This document shows positions 8,448-20,253 of a stretch of 43,021 bases of DNA, in pieces. Location of the stretch: positions 1-43,021 of the forward strand of contig JAJEIH010000103.1 of NCBI GenBank assembly GCA_022827685.1, in the 5' to 3' direction. The DNA comes from Alphaproteobacteria bacterium. Lineage in GTDB: Bacteria > Pseudomonadota > Alphaproteobacteria > Bin95. Every line of letters starts with the position of its first letter. Positions within the stretch are counted from its first letter, which is position 1. The notes below the pieces were generated by a model. That model saw only the letters and a list, made by a program, of their open reading frames with translations. It ran no database searches and was not told the origin of the DNA. A program made the translations under genes and the position numbers.

Positions 8448-8586
8448 TGCTCCCCTGTCCCTTCGCGGTTGACGAACGCGGCAACCGGTTGTCCGGCCGG
8501 CTTTACGATACCACAATCCCGGCATCGGCCCCTACGACCGCTATCCCGATACCGAAGTCACGATGCGGGGCGGTCGCGCCTTGCGG

Positions 8587-12014
<3,428 letters not shown>

Positions 12015-12018
<4 letters not shown>

Positions 12019-12272
12019 CCGGTCCCGGGCACCGAAGCGATCAGGCGGGCCACGACCGGGTCGTCGGGCGGCTCGGCCGCGCCGGTCACCCAGTCCATGA
12101 TCTCGGGGTCGGACCGGGCCAGAAGCGCTTCGAAGCTTGCGAGCCCGTCTTCGTCGAGATCGTCCAGCCAGGCGTCCGCCAGGGGGCCGAGAAGCAGGTC
12201 GGCTTCCTTCGTGCCCCGGTGCCAGGCTCGGAACCGCAGCCGCTTGCGCAGGTATTCGAGTTCGTCCCGCAA
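12015..12272 (-). CDS. sdhE: FAD assembly factor SdhE (succinate dehydrogenase assembly)
   Basis: This small protein (85 residues from the start chosen) promotes covalent attachment of FAD to the succinate dehydrogenase flavoprotein. The hallmark RGTKEADLLLG motif (family RGxxE) is followed by a helical segment with DLDEDGLASFEALLARSDPE and IMDWVTG. I prefer the TTG at 12272 because GAGGGGG lies just upstream, the conserved region begins immediately after it, and a promoter-like pair lies at 12299-12327. The alternative ATG at 12317 would be inside that promoter and would add an unconserved MAGNLYHPP stretch. The sdhE-mfd pair divergent from recG is typical of alphaproteobacteria. Confidence 0.88.
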
Positions 12273-12298
12273 CGCTTCGCCCCCTCGATGTGGCGGGT

Positions 12299-12327
12299 GG
12301 TATAAATTGCCGGCCAAGCGATGTCAG
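12299..12327 (-). promoter_or_regulatory. Candidate sigma-70 promoter for sdhE-mfd
   Basis: On the minus strand, CTGACA (12322-12327) is followed after exactly 17 bases by TATACC (12299-12304), a good match to -35/-10 elements. Transcription would begin near 12292, giving a leader of about 20 bases before the TTG at 12272. It lies in the short gap between the divergent sdhE and recG starts. No comparably good promoter was seen for recG. Confidence 0.45.
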
Positions 12328-12343
12328 CCACAGAGACGGGGCG

Positions 12344-14431
12344 TTGCGACCGGAAATCCTGTTCCCCCTGTTCGAGCCGGTCACGACGATCCCCGGCGTC
12401 GGGCCGCGCATCGCCGGGCTGATCGGCAGGGTTGCGGGGCCGCGAAAGATCGACCTCTGCCTGCAGCTCCCGTCAGGGCTCGTCGACCGGCGCTTCGCGC
12501 CGTCCGTCGCCGAAGCGCCGGACGGGCGCATCGCCACCTTCACCCTTCTCGTCGAGGAGCACCGCCCGCCCCCGCGCGGCACCCGCCTGCCCTACAAGGT
12601 CCGCTGCCGGGACGACACGGGCGCAATCGATCTCGTGTTCTTCAATGCCCGGCCCGACTATCTGGCCTCCGCGCTGCCTGTCGGCGAGGCCCGGGTGGTA
12701 AGCGGACTCGTCGAATGGTACCGCTCGGCGCCCCAGATCGCCCATCCCGACGTGATCGAACGGCCCGAGCGCTGGACGCCGGCCATGGCGGTGGAGCCGG
12801 TCTATCCCCTGACGCAGGGGCTCGGCCCAAGGGTTTACCGCCGCGCGGCCGGCTCCGCGCTGGATGCCGCCCCGGAATTGCCGGAATGGCAATCGCCCTC
12901 GGTGCTGGCCCGCGAACACTGGTCCGCCTGGCGGGAGTCGTTGCTTGGCGCGCACCGCCCGCAGGACGCGGCCGGCGTGACCGCCCGCCATCCGGCGCGC
13001 CGCCGCCTCGCCTATGACGAGCTGCTGGCAAGCCAGCTCGCCATGGCGCTGGTCCGCCACCATCAGCGCCGCAGCGCCGCCCGTTCCTTTCCCCTGGACG
13101 GGCCTGCCTGCCAAGCCGTGGAGGCGCATTTGCCCTTCCGGCTCACCGGGGCGCAGCGCCAGGCGCTGGCAGAGATTGGCGGTGACCTCGCTTCCGGCCA
13201 GCGCATGATGCGTCTTCTCCAGGGCGATGTCGGCAGCGGCAAGACGGTCGTCGCCGCGCTGGCTGCGGCGGCGGCGCATGATGCCGGCGGCCAGGCCGCG
13301 ATCATGGCTCCCACGGAAATCCTGGCGCAGCAGCATTTCGAAACGCTGGCCGGCCTGCTGGAGCCCGCCGGAATGGAGGTCGGCCTGTTGACCGGGCGGG
13401 GCCGCACCGCGAGTCAACGCCGCAGCGTGCTGGCGGCCCTGGCTTCGGGCGCATTGCCGGTCGTCGTCGGGACCCATGCCCTCTTCCAGGACAGGGTGGC
13501 CTTCGCGGACCTGCGTCTCGCCGTCATCGACGAGCAGCACCGCTTCGGCGTCGAGCAGCGCCTGGCGCTCACCGACAAGGGCCGGGATGTCCACACGCTG
13601 GCAATGACCGCGACCCCCATCCCGCGAACCCTGTTGATGACGGCCTATGGAGACCTCGACACCTCGCGCCTCGACGAGAAGCCGCCTGGCCGCAAGCCGG
13701 TCGAGACGCGCGTGCTGCGCATGGAGCAGCTGGACCGGGTCGTGGGGCGCATCGGCGCGGCCATCGATGCCGGGCGCCGGGCCTACTGGGTCTGCCCGCT
13801 CGTGGAAGAGAGCGACAGGACCGACGCTGCCGCCGCGGAAGCACGGTTTGCGGAACTGCAGCCCGTGTTCGGCGACCGGGTGGCGCTCATTCACGGTCGC
13901 ATGGCGGCCGACCGCAAGGCAGCGGCCATGACGGCCTTTGCAGAAGGAACGGCGAGTCTGCTCGTGGCCACCACCGTGATCGAGGTCGGCGTCGATGTCC
14001 CGGCGGCCGACATCATGGTCATCGAGCAGGCGGAGCGGTTCGGCCTAGCGCAACTGCACCAGCTTCGCGGCCGCATCGGCCGCGGCGGGCAGACGGGCGC
14101 CTGCGTGCTGCTCTATGCGGAGCCGCTGGGCGACGCGGCGGAAAAGCGCCTGCGGCTCCTCAGGGAATGCGACGACGGCTTCCGGATCGCCGAGGCGGAC
14201 CTCGAACTGCGGGGCGCCGGCGAATTGCTCGGCACCCGGCAGAGCGGGTTGCCGGTATTCCGCATCGCCGACCTCGAGGAGCACGGCGACATGCTGCGCA
14301 TGGCCCGCGACGAGGCGCGCCTGATCGTGGACCGCGACCCCGACCTTTCAGGACCGCGCGGCGAGGCGCTCAGGATATTGCTCTACCTTTTCGAGCGCGA
14401 CGCCGGGGTGAGGCTGCTGCGCTCGGGCTGA
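12344..14431 (+). CDS. recG: ATP-dependent DNA helicase RecG
   Basis: The 695-residue RecG remodels stalled replication forks and branched DNA. The N-terminal wedge domain includes VTTIPGVGPRIAGLIGRVAG near residue 13 and an OB-fold. The helicase core has GDVGSGKTVVAALAAAAAHD near residue 296, IDEQHRFGVEQRLAL near 395, MTATPIPRTLLM, and the C-terminal QLHQLRGRIGRGGQTGACVL and LELRGAGELLGTRQSG motifs. The conserved protein starts at the TTG at 12344, preceded by GAGACGGGG; no in-frame ATG lies closer. Both divergent genes, recG and sdhE, therefore appear to use TTG starts. The 3' end overlaps convergent hflX by 49 bases, so no terminator can separate the two transcripts there. Confidence 0.95.
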   Translation: MRPEILFPLFEPVTTIPGVGPRIAGLIGRVAGPRKIDLCLQLPSGLVDRRFAPSVAEAPDGRIATFTLLVEEHRPPPRGTRLPYKVRCRDDTGAIDLVFFNARPDYLASALPVGEARVVSGLVEWYRSAPQIAHPDVIERPERWTPAMAVEPVYPLTQGLGPRVYRRAAGSALDAAPELPEWQSPSVLAREHWSAWRESLLGAHRPQDAAGVTARHPARRRLAYDELLASQLAMALVRHHQRRSAARSFPLDGPACQAVEAHLPFRLTGAQRQALAEIGGDLASGQRMMRLLQGDVGSGKTVVAALAAAAAHDAGGQAAIMAPTEILAQQHFETLAGLLEPAGMEVGLLTGRGRTASQRRSVLAALASGALPVVVGTHALFQDRVAFADLRLAVIDEQHRFGVEQRLALTDKGRDVHTLAMTATPIPRTLLMTAYGDLDTSRLDEKPPGRKPVETRVLRMEQLDRVVGRIGAAIDAGRRAYWVCPLVEESDRTDAAAAEARFAELQPVFGDRVALIHGRMAADRKAAAMTAFAEGTASLLVATTVIEVGVDVPAADIMVIEQAERFGLAQLHQLRGRIGRGGQTGACVLLYAEPLGDAAEKRLRLLRECDDGFRIAEADLELRGAGELLGTRQSGLPVFRIADLEEHGDMLRMARDEARLIVDRDPDLSGPRGEALRILLYLFERDAGVRLLRSG

Positions 14432-15651
14432 AAGCGCTGCTCGAACCGGGCCCGGTCCGCCGGGTCGAGCGCGACCGTCAACGACACGCCGTCCTCGCTG
14501 TCCGCGCGCCGCTGCACGTCGCCATGCCGGTAAAGCCAGGCAATCGCCGCCCCGTCGCCCGGTGGCAGGACGAATTCAGAGACCGCCCGGGAGCGAGAGA
14601 GTTCTTCGTCAACCGCATTCAGGAGGTCCTGAACGCCCTCCCCCGTCACCGCCGAGACAGGAATGCCGCCGCCATTCGCCGGCGTCGCGTCCAGCAGGTC
14701 CGTCTTGTTCCACAACTCGAGCCGCGGCGTCATATGCGCGTCCAGCTCGTCCAGCACGAGATCAACATCGTGCTTCTGTGCGGCGGCGTCCGGGTCGGCG
14801 ATGTCCCGGACATGCAGGATCAGGTCGGCCTCCACCACCTCTTCCAGGGTCGCCCGGAAGGCGGCGACGAGCTGCGTCGGCAGGTCCGATATGAACCCCA
14901 CCGTGTCGGAGAGGATGGCGCGCCGGCCGGACGGCAGGTCGAGCCCGCGCATTGTCGGGTCCAGGGTCGCGAAAAGCTGGTCCTGCGCGACAACGCCACT
15001 GCCGGTCAGGCGGTTGAACAGGGTGGATTTGCCGGCATTGGTGTATCCGACCAGCGCGACGACGGGAAACGGCACGCGCCTGCGCGCGCGGCGCTGGATG
15101 CCGCGTGTGCGGCGCACGTCCTCCAGCTGGCGCTTCAGCTTGACGATCTTTTCGTCGATCAGCCGGCGGTCGATCTCGATCTGGGCCTCGCCCGGTCCGC
15201 CGAGGAAGCCCGCGCCGCCCCGCTGGCGCTCGAGATGCGTCCAGGAACGGACAAGGCGGGTGCGCTGGTAGCTGAGCGCGGCCAGGTCCACCTGCAACAC
15301 GCCTTCCCGCGTCCGCGCCCTGGCGCCGAATATCTCCAGAATGAGCCCCGTGCGGTCGATGACCTTGGCGTCCCAAGCCCGCTCCAGATTGCGTTGCTGC
15401 ACCGGCGTCAGCGAACCGTCCACAACGACGAGGCCGGCGTCCTTCCCGGCCAGCGCCTCCTTCACATCGTCTATCGCGCCGTTGCCGAGCAGGGTCGCCG
15501 GTCGCGGCCGGGCAAGGCGCACAATGCGCGTCGCCGGAACCTCGACGCCGATGGACTCGGTCAGCCGGACGGCTTCGGCAAGACGCGCTTCGGGTGCTCT
15601 GAGCGCGTCCCTGCGGACAACCGGGTGGAGGACGAGGGCGGCTTCGCTCAA
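14383..15651 (-). CDS. hflX: Ribosome-associated GTPase HflX
   Basis: HflX is a GTPase that splits or rescues stalled ribosomes under stress. The 422-residue protein has the N-terminal HflX domain ([38 protein letters not shown]), the glycine-rich [19 protein letters not shown] hinge and the G domain: G1 [13 protein letters not shown]2 around [11 protein letters not shown]3 [11 protein letters not shown]4 WNKTDLL. The start is TTG at 15651, overlapping the hfq stop (TTGA), so translation is coupled to hfq as in many proteobacteria. The C-terminal tail after the G domain overlaps the end of recG on the other strand. Confidence 0.95.
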   Translation of the reverse strand: MSEAALVLHPVVRRDALRAPEARLAEAVRLTESIGVEVPATRIVRLARPRPATLLGNGAIDDVKEALAGKDAGLVVVDGSLTPVQQRNLERAWDAKVIDRTGLILEIFGARARTREGVLQVDLAALSYQRTRLVRSWTHLERQRGGAGFLGGPGEAQIEIDRRLIDEKIVKLKRQLEDVRRTRGIQRRARRRVPFPVVALVGYTNAGKSTLFNRLTGSGVVAQDQLFATLDPTMRGLDLPSGRRAILSDTVGFISDLPTQLVAAFRATLEEVVEADLILHVRDIADPDAAAQKHDVDLVLDELDAHMTPRLELWNKTDLLDATPANGGGIPVSAVTGEGVQDLLNAVDEELSRSRAVSEFVLPPGDGAAIAWLYRHGDVQRRADSEDGVSLTVALDPADRARFEQRFQPERSSLTPASRSKR

Positions 15652-15902
15652 GCGGGATCGTCTTCGCGGTCGAAGAGCTGGATCGGCGTCGATGGCATGA
15701 TGGTCGAGATCGCGTGTTTGTAAACCAGCTGCGAGTGGCCGTCGCGGCGCAGCAGCACCGAGAAATTATCGAACGAAACCACCAGGCCCTGCAATTTGAC
15801 GCCGTTGACGAGGAACACCGTGACGGGCGCCTTCGCCTTCCTGATGTGATTGAGGAACTGGTCCTGAAGGTTCCTGCTTTTCTGGGCAGACGACATCGAC
15901 AT
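15648..15902 (-). CDS. hfq: RNA chaperone Hfq
   Basis: The 84-residue protein is a typical short alphaproteobacterial Hfq. Sm1 is visible as [20 protein letters not shown] and Sm2 as [13 protein letters not shown], with the NLQDQFLN stretch near the N-terminus that contributes to RNA binding. It forms the hexameric ring that pairs small RNAs with mRNAs. Two adjacent starts (MSMSS, ATG at 15902 or 15896) are possible; I use the first, with ACGGGG upstream. It is followed directly by hflX. A structured segment lies just upstream at 15921-15966. The C-terminal acidic tail is very short. Confidence 0.96.
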   Translation of the reverse strand: MSMSSAQKSRNLQDQFLNHIRKAKAPVTVFLVNGVKLQGLVVSFDNFSVLLRRDGHSQLVYKHAISTIMPSTPIQLFDREDDPA

Positions 15903-15920
15903 TGACCCCGTATCCGCGCT

Positions 15921-15966
15921 GGGGAGGCTGCCCGGCCGTCGCCGGGATCGAGGCAGCTTCCTCCCC
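15921..15966 (-). other. Hairpin in the hfq leader
   Basis: GGGGAG and GCTGCC at 15921-15932 pair with GGCAGC and CTCCCC at 15952-15966, leaving a three-base bulge. The enclosed loop holds a smaller CGGC/GCCG pairing. On the hfq mRNA this forms between the end of the phosphatase gene and the hfq ribosome-binding site, with no U-run after it. It is more likely an mRNA-processing or translational-control structure than a terminator. On the plus strand it is followed by TTTT (15967-15970). Confidence 0.45.
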
Positions 15967-15970
15967 TTTT

Positions 15971-16603
15971 CTAATTGATACGATGCGAGAACAGGACAAG
16001 GTCCGGGATCGCGGCCAGACTGTCGCAGCGGGCGTCTGCGCCCGGTCCGGGTTCGGGGCCGCCTGCATAAGGCACGATTGCCGAACGCAGTCCGGCGCCG
16101 CGCGCCGTGCGGATGTCGGTGTCCGAATCCCCCACCAGCCAATGTCCCGGCCGTCCACCCAGAGCCATCCGGACAGGCGCGGCGTCCGGCTTGTCGCGGC
16201 AGGCGTCCCCCGCCCCGACGAGCGCCTCGAAGCGGCCGGTCCAGCCGAGGCGGTCCGCCTCGCGCCGGAGATAGAGGCCGTTCTTGTTGGACACGACGGC
16301 GAGGGGGAATCCGGCGGCTTCGAGGCGGTCGAGACAGGCCTCGGCGCCCGGCAGGAGGGTCAGCGCCTCCAGGTGCCGGGCTTCGAAGGCGGCGTAGAAC
16401 ATGTCGCTCGCCCGCCGCCAGCCGGTGCCGAACATCTTCGGAAAGCTCTCGCGGCCGGAGCGGGACACATGCTGCAAGGTCTCGCCAAGGCTCCAGGAAG
16501 GCAGTCCGAACGATTTCCGCGTGACCGCGAGCGCGTCATGGATAACCGGCCAATTGTCCACCAGCGTCCCGTCCCAGTCGAAGAGGACGACGGGACGGGT
16601 CAT
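15971..16603 (-). CDS. HAD-superfamily phosphatase (phosphoglycolate-phosphatase-like)
   Basis: This 210-residue hydrolase has all four HAD motifs: LFDWDGTL with nucleophile Asp9 and Asp11, VVSNK (motif II), the lysine in DKPDAAP (motif III) and [15 protein letters not shown] (motif IV). The helical cap between motifs I and II (about residues 17-90) resembles the Gph/PGMB subfamily. It should dephosphorylate a small phosphorylated metabolite; the substrate cannot be predicted. The ATG at 16603 overlaps the dat stop by four bases, so the two are co-translated. It is followed after 68 bases by hfq, an unusual neighbour for a gene of this type. Confidence 0.88.
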   Translation of the reverse strand: MTRPVVLFDWDGTLVDNWPVIHDALAVTRKSFGLPSWSLGETLQHVSRSGRESFPKMFGTGWRRASDMFYAAFEARHLEALTLLPGAEACLDRLEAAGFPLAVVSNKNGLYLRREADRLGWTGRFEALVGAGDACRDKPDAAPVRMALGGRPGHWLVGDSDTDIRTARGAGLRSAIVPYAGGPEPGPGADARCDSLAAIPDLVLFSHRIN

Positions 16604-17463
16604 GCAGCGGCGTCTCCCTGCTCCATGTAGCGCGCATAAACCTCGAACAGGGCGTGGGCGGTCGAGCCGGGCTTGCCGTTGCCGATAACCGCCTCGTCGA
16701 TGCGCACCACCGGGGTCACAAAGGAGGTCGCGCTGGTAACGAAGGCTTCGCGGGCGCGTCTGGCCTCATCGATCGTGAAGCGGCGTTCGGCGAACGAAAG
16801 GCCGAGGCGTTCGGCCAGCTTCACGACGGTGCCGCGCGTGACGCCCGCCAGAATCCCGTGGTCGAGCTCCCTGGTCAGCAGTTCGCCGCCGGGGGTCACG
16901 ATCCAGACATTGGTCGAGGCGCCTTCGGTAACGAAGCCCTCCTCGTCCACGAACACCGCCTCATAGGCGCCGGCTTCCCGGGCGGTCTGCTTGGCGAGGA
17001 TGTTGGGCAGCAGCGAGACCGACTTGATGTCGCAGCGTTTCCAGCGGTTGTCCGGCACCGACACGGCGTCGACCCCGGTTTCCAGTATTCCGGGATTGGG
17101 GGGCGGCCTGCGGCTGCCGGTCACCACCAGCGCGGTTTCCGCCTCGGCCGGGAACGGATGGTCGCGGCGCGCCACGCCGCGCGTCGCCTGGAGATAGACA
17201 ATGCCGTCCACTATGCGGTTGCGCCGCCTTACCTCGCACAGCACATGATGCAGGGCCGGGCGGTCCATGGGCGGCGCGATCCGCAACTCGCCGAGCGACC
17301 GGTCCAGCCGGTCGAGATGCGGTCCGGCATCGACGAACCCGCCGGCGCGCACGGTGATGACTTCGTAAACGCCGTCGGCGAACTGGTAGCCCCGGTCCTC
17401 CACATGCACCGCCGCTTCACGATGCGGCACATAGCGGCCGTTGACATAGGCGATTCTGGCCAA
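16600..17463 (-). CDS. dat: D-amino-acid (D-alanine) aminotransferase
   Basis: This 287-residue fold-type IV PLP enzyme begins with YVNGRYVPHREAAVHVEDRG and FADGVYEVITV, the usual pattern of D-alanine transaminases. Lys147 in CDIKSVSLLPN matches the PLP lysine, and the GFVTEGASTNVWIV segment near residue 187 is the cofactor-phosphate region. Ile rather than Leu precedes the lysine, which also occurs in related branched-chain enzymes, so 4-amino-4-deoxychorismate lyase or IlvE activity cannot be fully excluded. It would supply D-alanine or D-glutamate for peptidoglycan, or consume D-amino acids. It sits 20 bases after trkA and overlaps the next gene, so it is part of the ntr-hfq unit. Confidence 0.88.
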   Translation of the reverse strand: MARIAYVNGRYVPHREAAVHVEDRGYQFADGVYEVITVRAGGFVDAGPHLDRLDRSLGELRIAPPMDRPALHHVLCEVRRRNRIVDGIVYLQATRGVARRDHPFPAEAETALVVTGSRRPPPNPGILETGVDAVSVPDNRWKRCDIKSVSLLPNILAKQTAREAGAYEAVFVDEEGFVTEGASTNVWIVTPGGELLTRELDHGILAGVTRGTVVKLAERLGLSFAERRFTIDEARRAREAFVTSATSFVTPVVRIDEAVIGNGKPGSTAHALFEVYARYMEQGDAAA

Positions 17464-17483
17464 GCGGATTCCCTTCCCTGTCT

Positions 17484-18860
17484 CTAGAAGAACTCAAGGC
17501 GCACGGCGAACATCTGCTCGACACGTTTGAGCACGCCGGCCATGGAGAACAGCACAACCCGGTCTCCCGCGCGGATCATGGTGCGCCCGCGCGGGATCAC
17601 GACCTCGTCGCCGCGCAGAATCGCTCCCACGATGGAACCGGCCGGCATCTTGAGCACCCTCAGGTCCTTGTCCGCCACCACGGACGTTTCGAGGATTTCA
17701 ACCTCCAGCGCCTCACCGAAATCGTCCCCGATGGAAAAGGCCGCGAGGACCCGTCCGCGGCGCACATGCTGCAGGATCTGGGACACGGTGATCGCCCGGG
17801 GATTGATGACGACGTCGATATCGAGCGGGCTTATCAGCGCGCCGTAGGCGGACTTGTTTATGAGCGCGACCGTGCGCGACGACCCGGCCCGCTTCGCCAG
17901 GAGCGAGGCCAGGATGTTGGTTTCGTCGTCGTTCGTCAGCGCGATCGTCAGATCGGCATTTTCGAAATTGGCCTCTTCCAGAAGGTCCTCGGAGAGCGCA
18001 TCGCCCTGCAACACGGTGGTGCGCCGCAGGGTATCGGTGAGTTCCGCAGCCTTCTCGCGGTCGCGCTCGATCAGGCGAAGGCGCACATGCGGGAGCTCCT
18101 CCTCAATCAGGCTCGCAAGCCGGTGCCCGATATTGCCGCCGCCGATTATGACCGCGCGCTCGGCCTCCCGCTCCTCATGGCCGAACGCCGCCATTGCGCG
18201 CGTCACATGGGCGTTGTCCACGACGAAATAGACCTCGTCCCCGACCAGCATCTGGTCGCGCGCCCTGGGAACGAATTTCCGCTCTCCGCGGATAATGCCG
18301 ACGACATTGATGCTCAGGTCCGGGAACAGCGCCGTCAGTTGCCGCAGCGGCGTATTGACGATCGGGCAGTTGTCGTCGAGGCGGACGCCGATCAGCCGGA
18401 CCCGCCCGTCGGCAAACGGGATCATCTCCGTTGCGCCCGGCCGGGACAGTCTGCGCATGATCGCGCTGGCCACCTCGCGCTCGGGAGAAATGATCGTGTC
18501 GATCGGCATCCCCTCCCGCGCGAACAGGTCGGCCCAGTGGCCGTCGAGATAGGACGGGCGGCGGATACGGGCGATCTTGGTCGGGATGTTGAACAGCGAA
18601 TGCGCGACCTGGCACGCAATCATGTTGATCTCGTCCACGAGCGTGACCGCGATCAGCATGTCCGCGTCTTCCGCGCCGGCCCGGGCCAGCACGTCGGGAC
18701 TGGAGGCGTGGCCGGCGACCGCCCGGATATCCAGGGTTTCCTCCAACTGCTCGATCAGTTCCGAAGACCGGTCCACGACAGTGACGTCGTTGCGCTCGGC
18801 GGCCAGGTACCGGGCGATGTTTATGCCGACCTGGCCGGCGCCGCAAACGATCACGCGCAT
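17484..18860 (-). CDS. trkA: Trk system potassium uptake regulator TrkA
   Basis: The 458-residue peripheral membrane protein gates Trk potassium channels in response to NAD(H) or nucleotides. Two Rossmann RCK domains are present: VIVCGAGQVGINIARYLA near residue 3 and AVIIGGGNIGHRLASLIEEE near residue 233, each followed by a TrkA-C domain (around 150-215 and 375-455). I chose the ATG at 18860 because the nucleotide-binding motif begins at once; the frame is open further upstream only as antisense within ntrX. It lies 10 bases downstream of ntrX, so it is read with the ntr genes. No TrkH/TrkG channel gene is in the window. Confidence 0.94.
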   Translation of the reverse strand: MRVIVCGAGQVGINIARYLAAERNDVTVVDRSSELIEQLEETLDIRAVAGHASSPDVLARAGAEDADMLIAVTLVDEINMIACQVAHSLFNIPTKIARIRRPSYLDGHWADLFAREGMPIDTIISPEREVASAIMRRLSRPGATEMIPFADGRVRLIGVRLDDNCPIVNTPLRQLTALFPDLSINVVGIIRGERKFVPRARDQMLVGDEVYFVVDNAHVTRAMAAFGHEEREAERAVIIGGGNIGHRLASLIEEELPHVRLRLIERDREKAAELTDTLRRTTVLQGDALSEDLLEEANFENADLTIALTNDDETNILASLLAKRAGSSRTVALINKSAYGALISPLDIDVVINPRAITVSQILQHVRRGRVLAAFSIGDDFGEALEVEILETSVVADKDLRVLKMPAGSIVGAILRGDEVVIPRGRTMIRAGDRVVLFSMAGVLKRVEQMFAVRLEFF

Positions 18861-18870
18861 GGCCGCGCCG

Positions 18871-20253
18871 CTAGGCGGACCGGTCCCGCTCGCCGGCGAG
18901 CGGAGCGCTGAATGTCTTGATCTTCCGGTGCAGGGTCGAGCGGTCCATGCCGATGAATTGCGCCGTTTGGGAAATATTGTTGCCGAAACGGCGCATCTGG
19001 GCGAGCAGATATTCACGTTCGAACATGTCGCGCGCCTCCCGCAGCGGCAGCGACATCATCGCGTCGCCCTTTTCGAAATGCGAGATGACGGGAGCGTCCT
19101 TGCAGAGTTCCGGTGGAAGCGCGCTGGCGCGCAGGGTTGCGGCGCTCTCGCCCGGCGCCATGATCGACAGCCGCTCCACGATATTGCGCAACTCGCGGAC
19201 ATTTCCCGGCCAGTCATAGGCCTGCAGCACCGCCATTGCGTCTTCGGCGACCTCGGGCGGATTGGTGCCGGCCTGCGCGGCGTATCTTTGCAGAAAGTAG
19301 TTGACGAGAAGGGGAATATCCTCCCGGCGCTGGCGCAAGGGCGCCATCTCCAGCGGCACCACATTGAGCCGGTAGAACAGGTCCTGCCGCAACCGCCCCT
19401 GCACCACCTCTGCGGCCAGGTCGCGGTTGGAGGTGGCGATGACGCGCACATCGACACTGACCCTTTGCGCCCCCCCTACTCGCAGGAATGTCTGTTCCTG
19501 GAGAACGCGGACGATCTTTCCCTGGGTCTCGGGCGGCATGTCGGCAATCTCGTCCAGAAGCAGCGTGCCGCCATGGGCGCGCTCCAGCAGGCCGGTCTTG
19601 CCGGCGCCCTCCTCGCTCCCGAACAGCTCCTCTTCGAGCCGCGACGGGGCCATGATGGCGCAGTTGGCCACGACGAAAGGCCCTTCGCTGCGGCGCGAGC
19701 AGCGGTGGATCATCCGCGCGGCCACCTCCTTGCCGCTGCCCGGCGGGCCCTGGATGAGGACCCGGCTGCCTGTCGGCGCAACGCGCTCGATCAGGCCGCG
19801 CGTCTGGGAAATCTCGAGCGACCGCCCGATCAGCTCCGTCGCGGCCCCGGTGTGAAGCCGGAGTTCGGCATTCTCGCGGCGCAGGCGGAACGCCTCCATC
19901 GCGCGCGAGATCGCGAGCAGTATCCTGTCGGTGGTGAACGGCTTCTCGACGAAATCATAGGCGCCGTCCCGGATCGCCGCGACAGCGGTCTCGATACTGC
20001 CGTGACCGCTTATCATCAGCACGGGCAGGTCGGCATGCCGGTTGCGCACATGGCGCAGCAGGTCCATGCCGCTCAAACGACTGCCCTCAAGCCACACATC
20101 GAGCAGCAGCACGCTGGGCTGACGTTTCTGCAGCTCTTCCAGCGCCTTGTCGCTATTGCTTGCACTGCGCGCTTCAAAACCTTCGTCTTCGAGCACGCCG
20201 GTAATCAGCTGCCGGATGTCTTGCTCGTCATCGACAATCAGGATGTCATGCAT
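18871..20253 (-). CDS. ntrX: Response regulator NtrX
   Basis: NtrX is the partner of NtrY, controlling nitrogen metabolism, respiration and envelope or exopolysaccharide genes in alphaproteobacteria. The 460-residue protein has a receiver domain with LIVDDEQD and phospho-acceptor Asp52 (LLLDVWLEG), an AAA+ domain with Walker A GPPGSGKE and LLDEIADMP, and a C-terminal Fis-type helix-turn-helix (FGNNISQTAQFIGMDRSTLH). Where sigma-54 activators carry GAFTGA, this protein has GSEEGAGKTG. The absence of that loop is usual for NtrX and implies it does not activate sigma-54 holoenzyme directly. Its ATG at 20253 overlaps the ntrY stop by eight bases. Confidence 0.95.
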   Translation of the reverse strand: MHDILIVDDEQDIRQLITGVLEDEGFEARSASNSDKALEELQKRQPSVLLLDVWLEGSRLSGMDLLRHVRNRHADLPVLMISGHGSIETAVAAIRDGAYDFVEKPFTTDRILLAISRAMEAFRLRRENAELRLHTGAATELIGRSLEISQTRGLIERVAPTGSRVLIQGPPGSGKEVAARMIHRCSRRSEGPFVVANCAIMAPSRLEEELFGSEEGAGKTGLLERAHGGTLLLDEIADMPPETQGKIVRVLQEQTFLRVGGAQRVSVDVRVIATSNRDLAAEVVQGRLRQDLFYRLNVVPLEMAPLRQRREDIPLLVNYFLQRYAAQAGTNPPEVAEDAMAVLQAYDWPGNVRELRNIVERLSIMAPGESAATLRASALPPELCKDAPVISHFEKGDAMMSLPLREARDMFEREYLLAQMRRFGNNISQTAQFIGMDRSTLHRKIKTFSAPLAGERDRSA

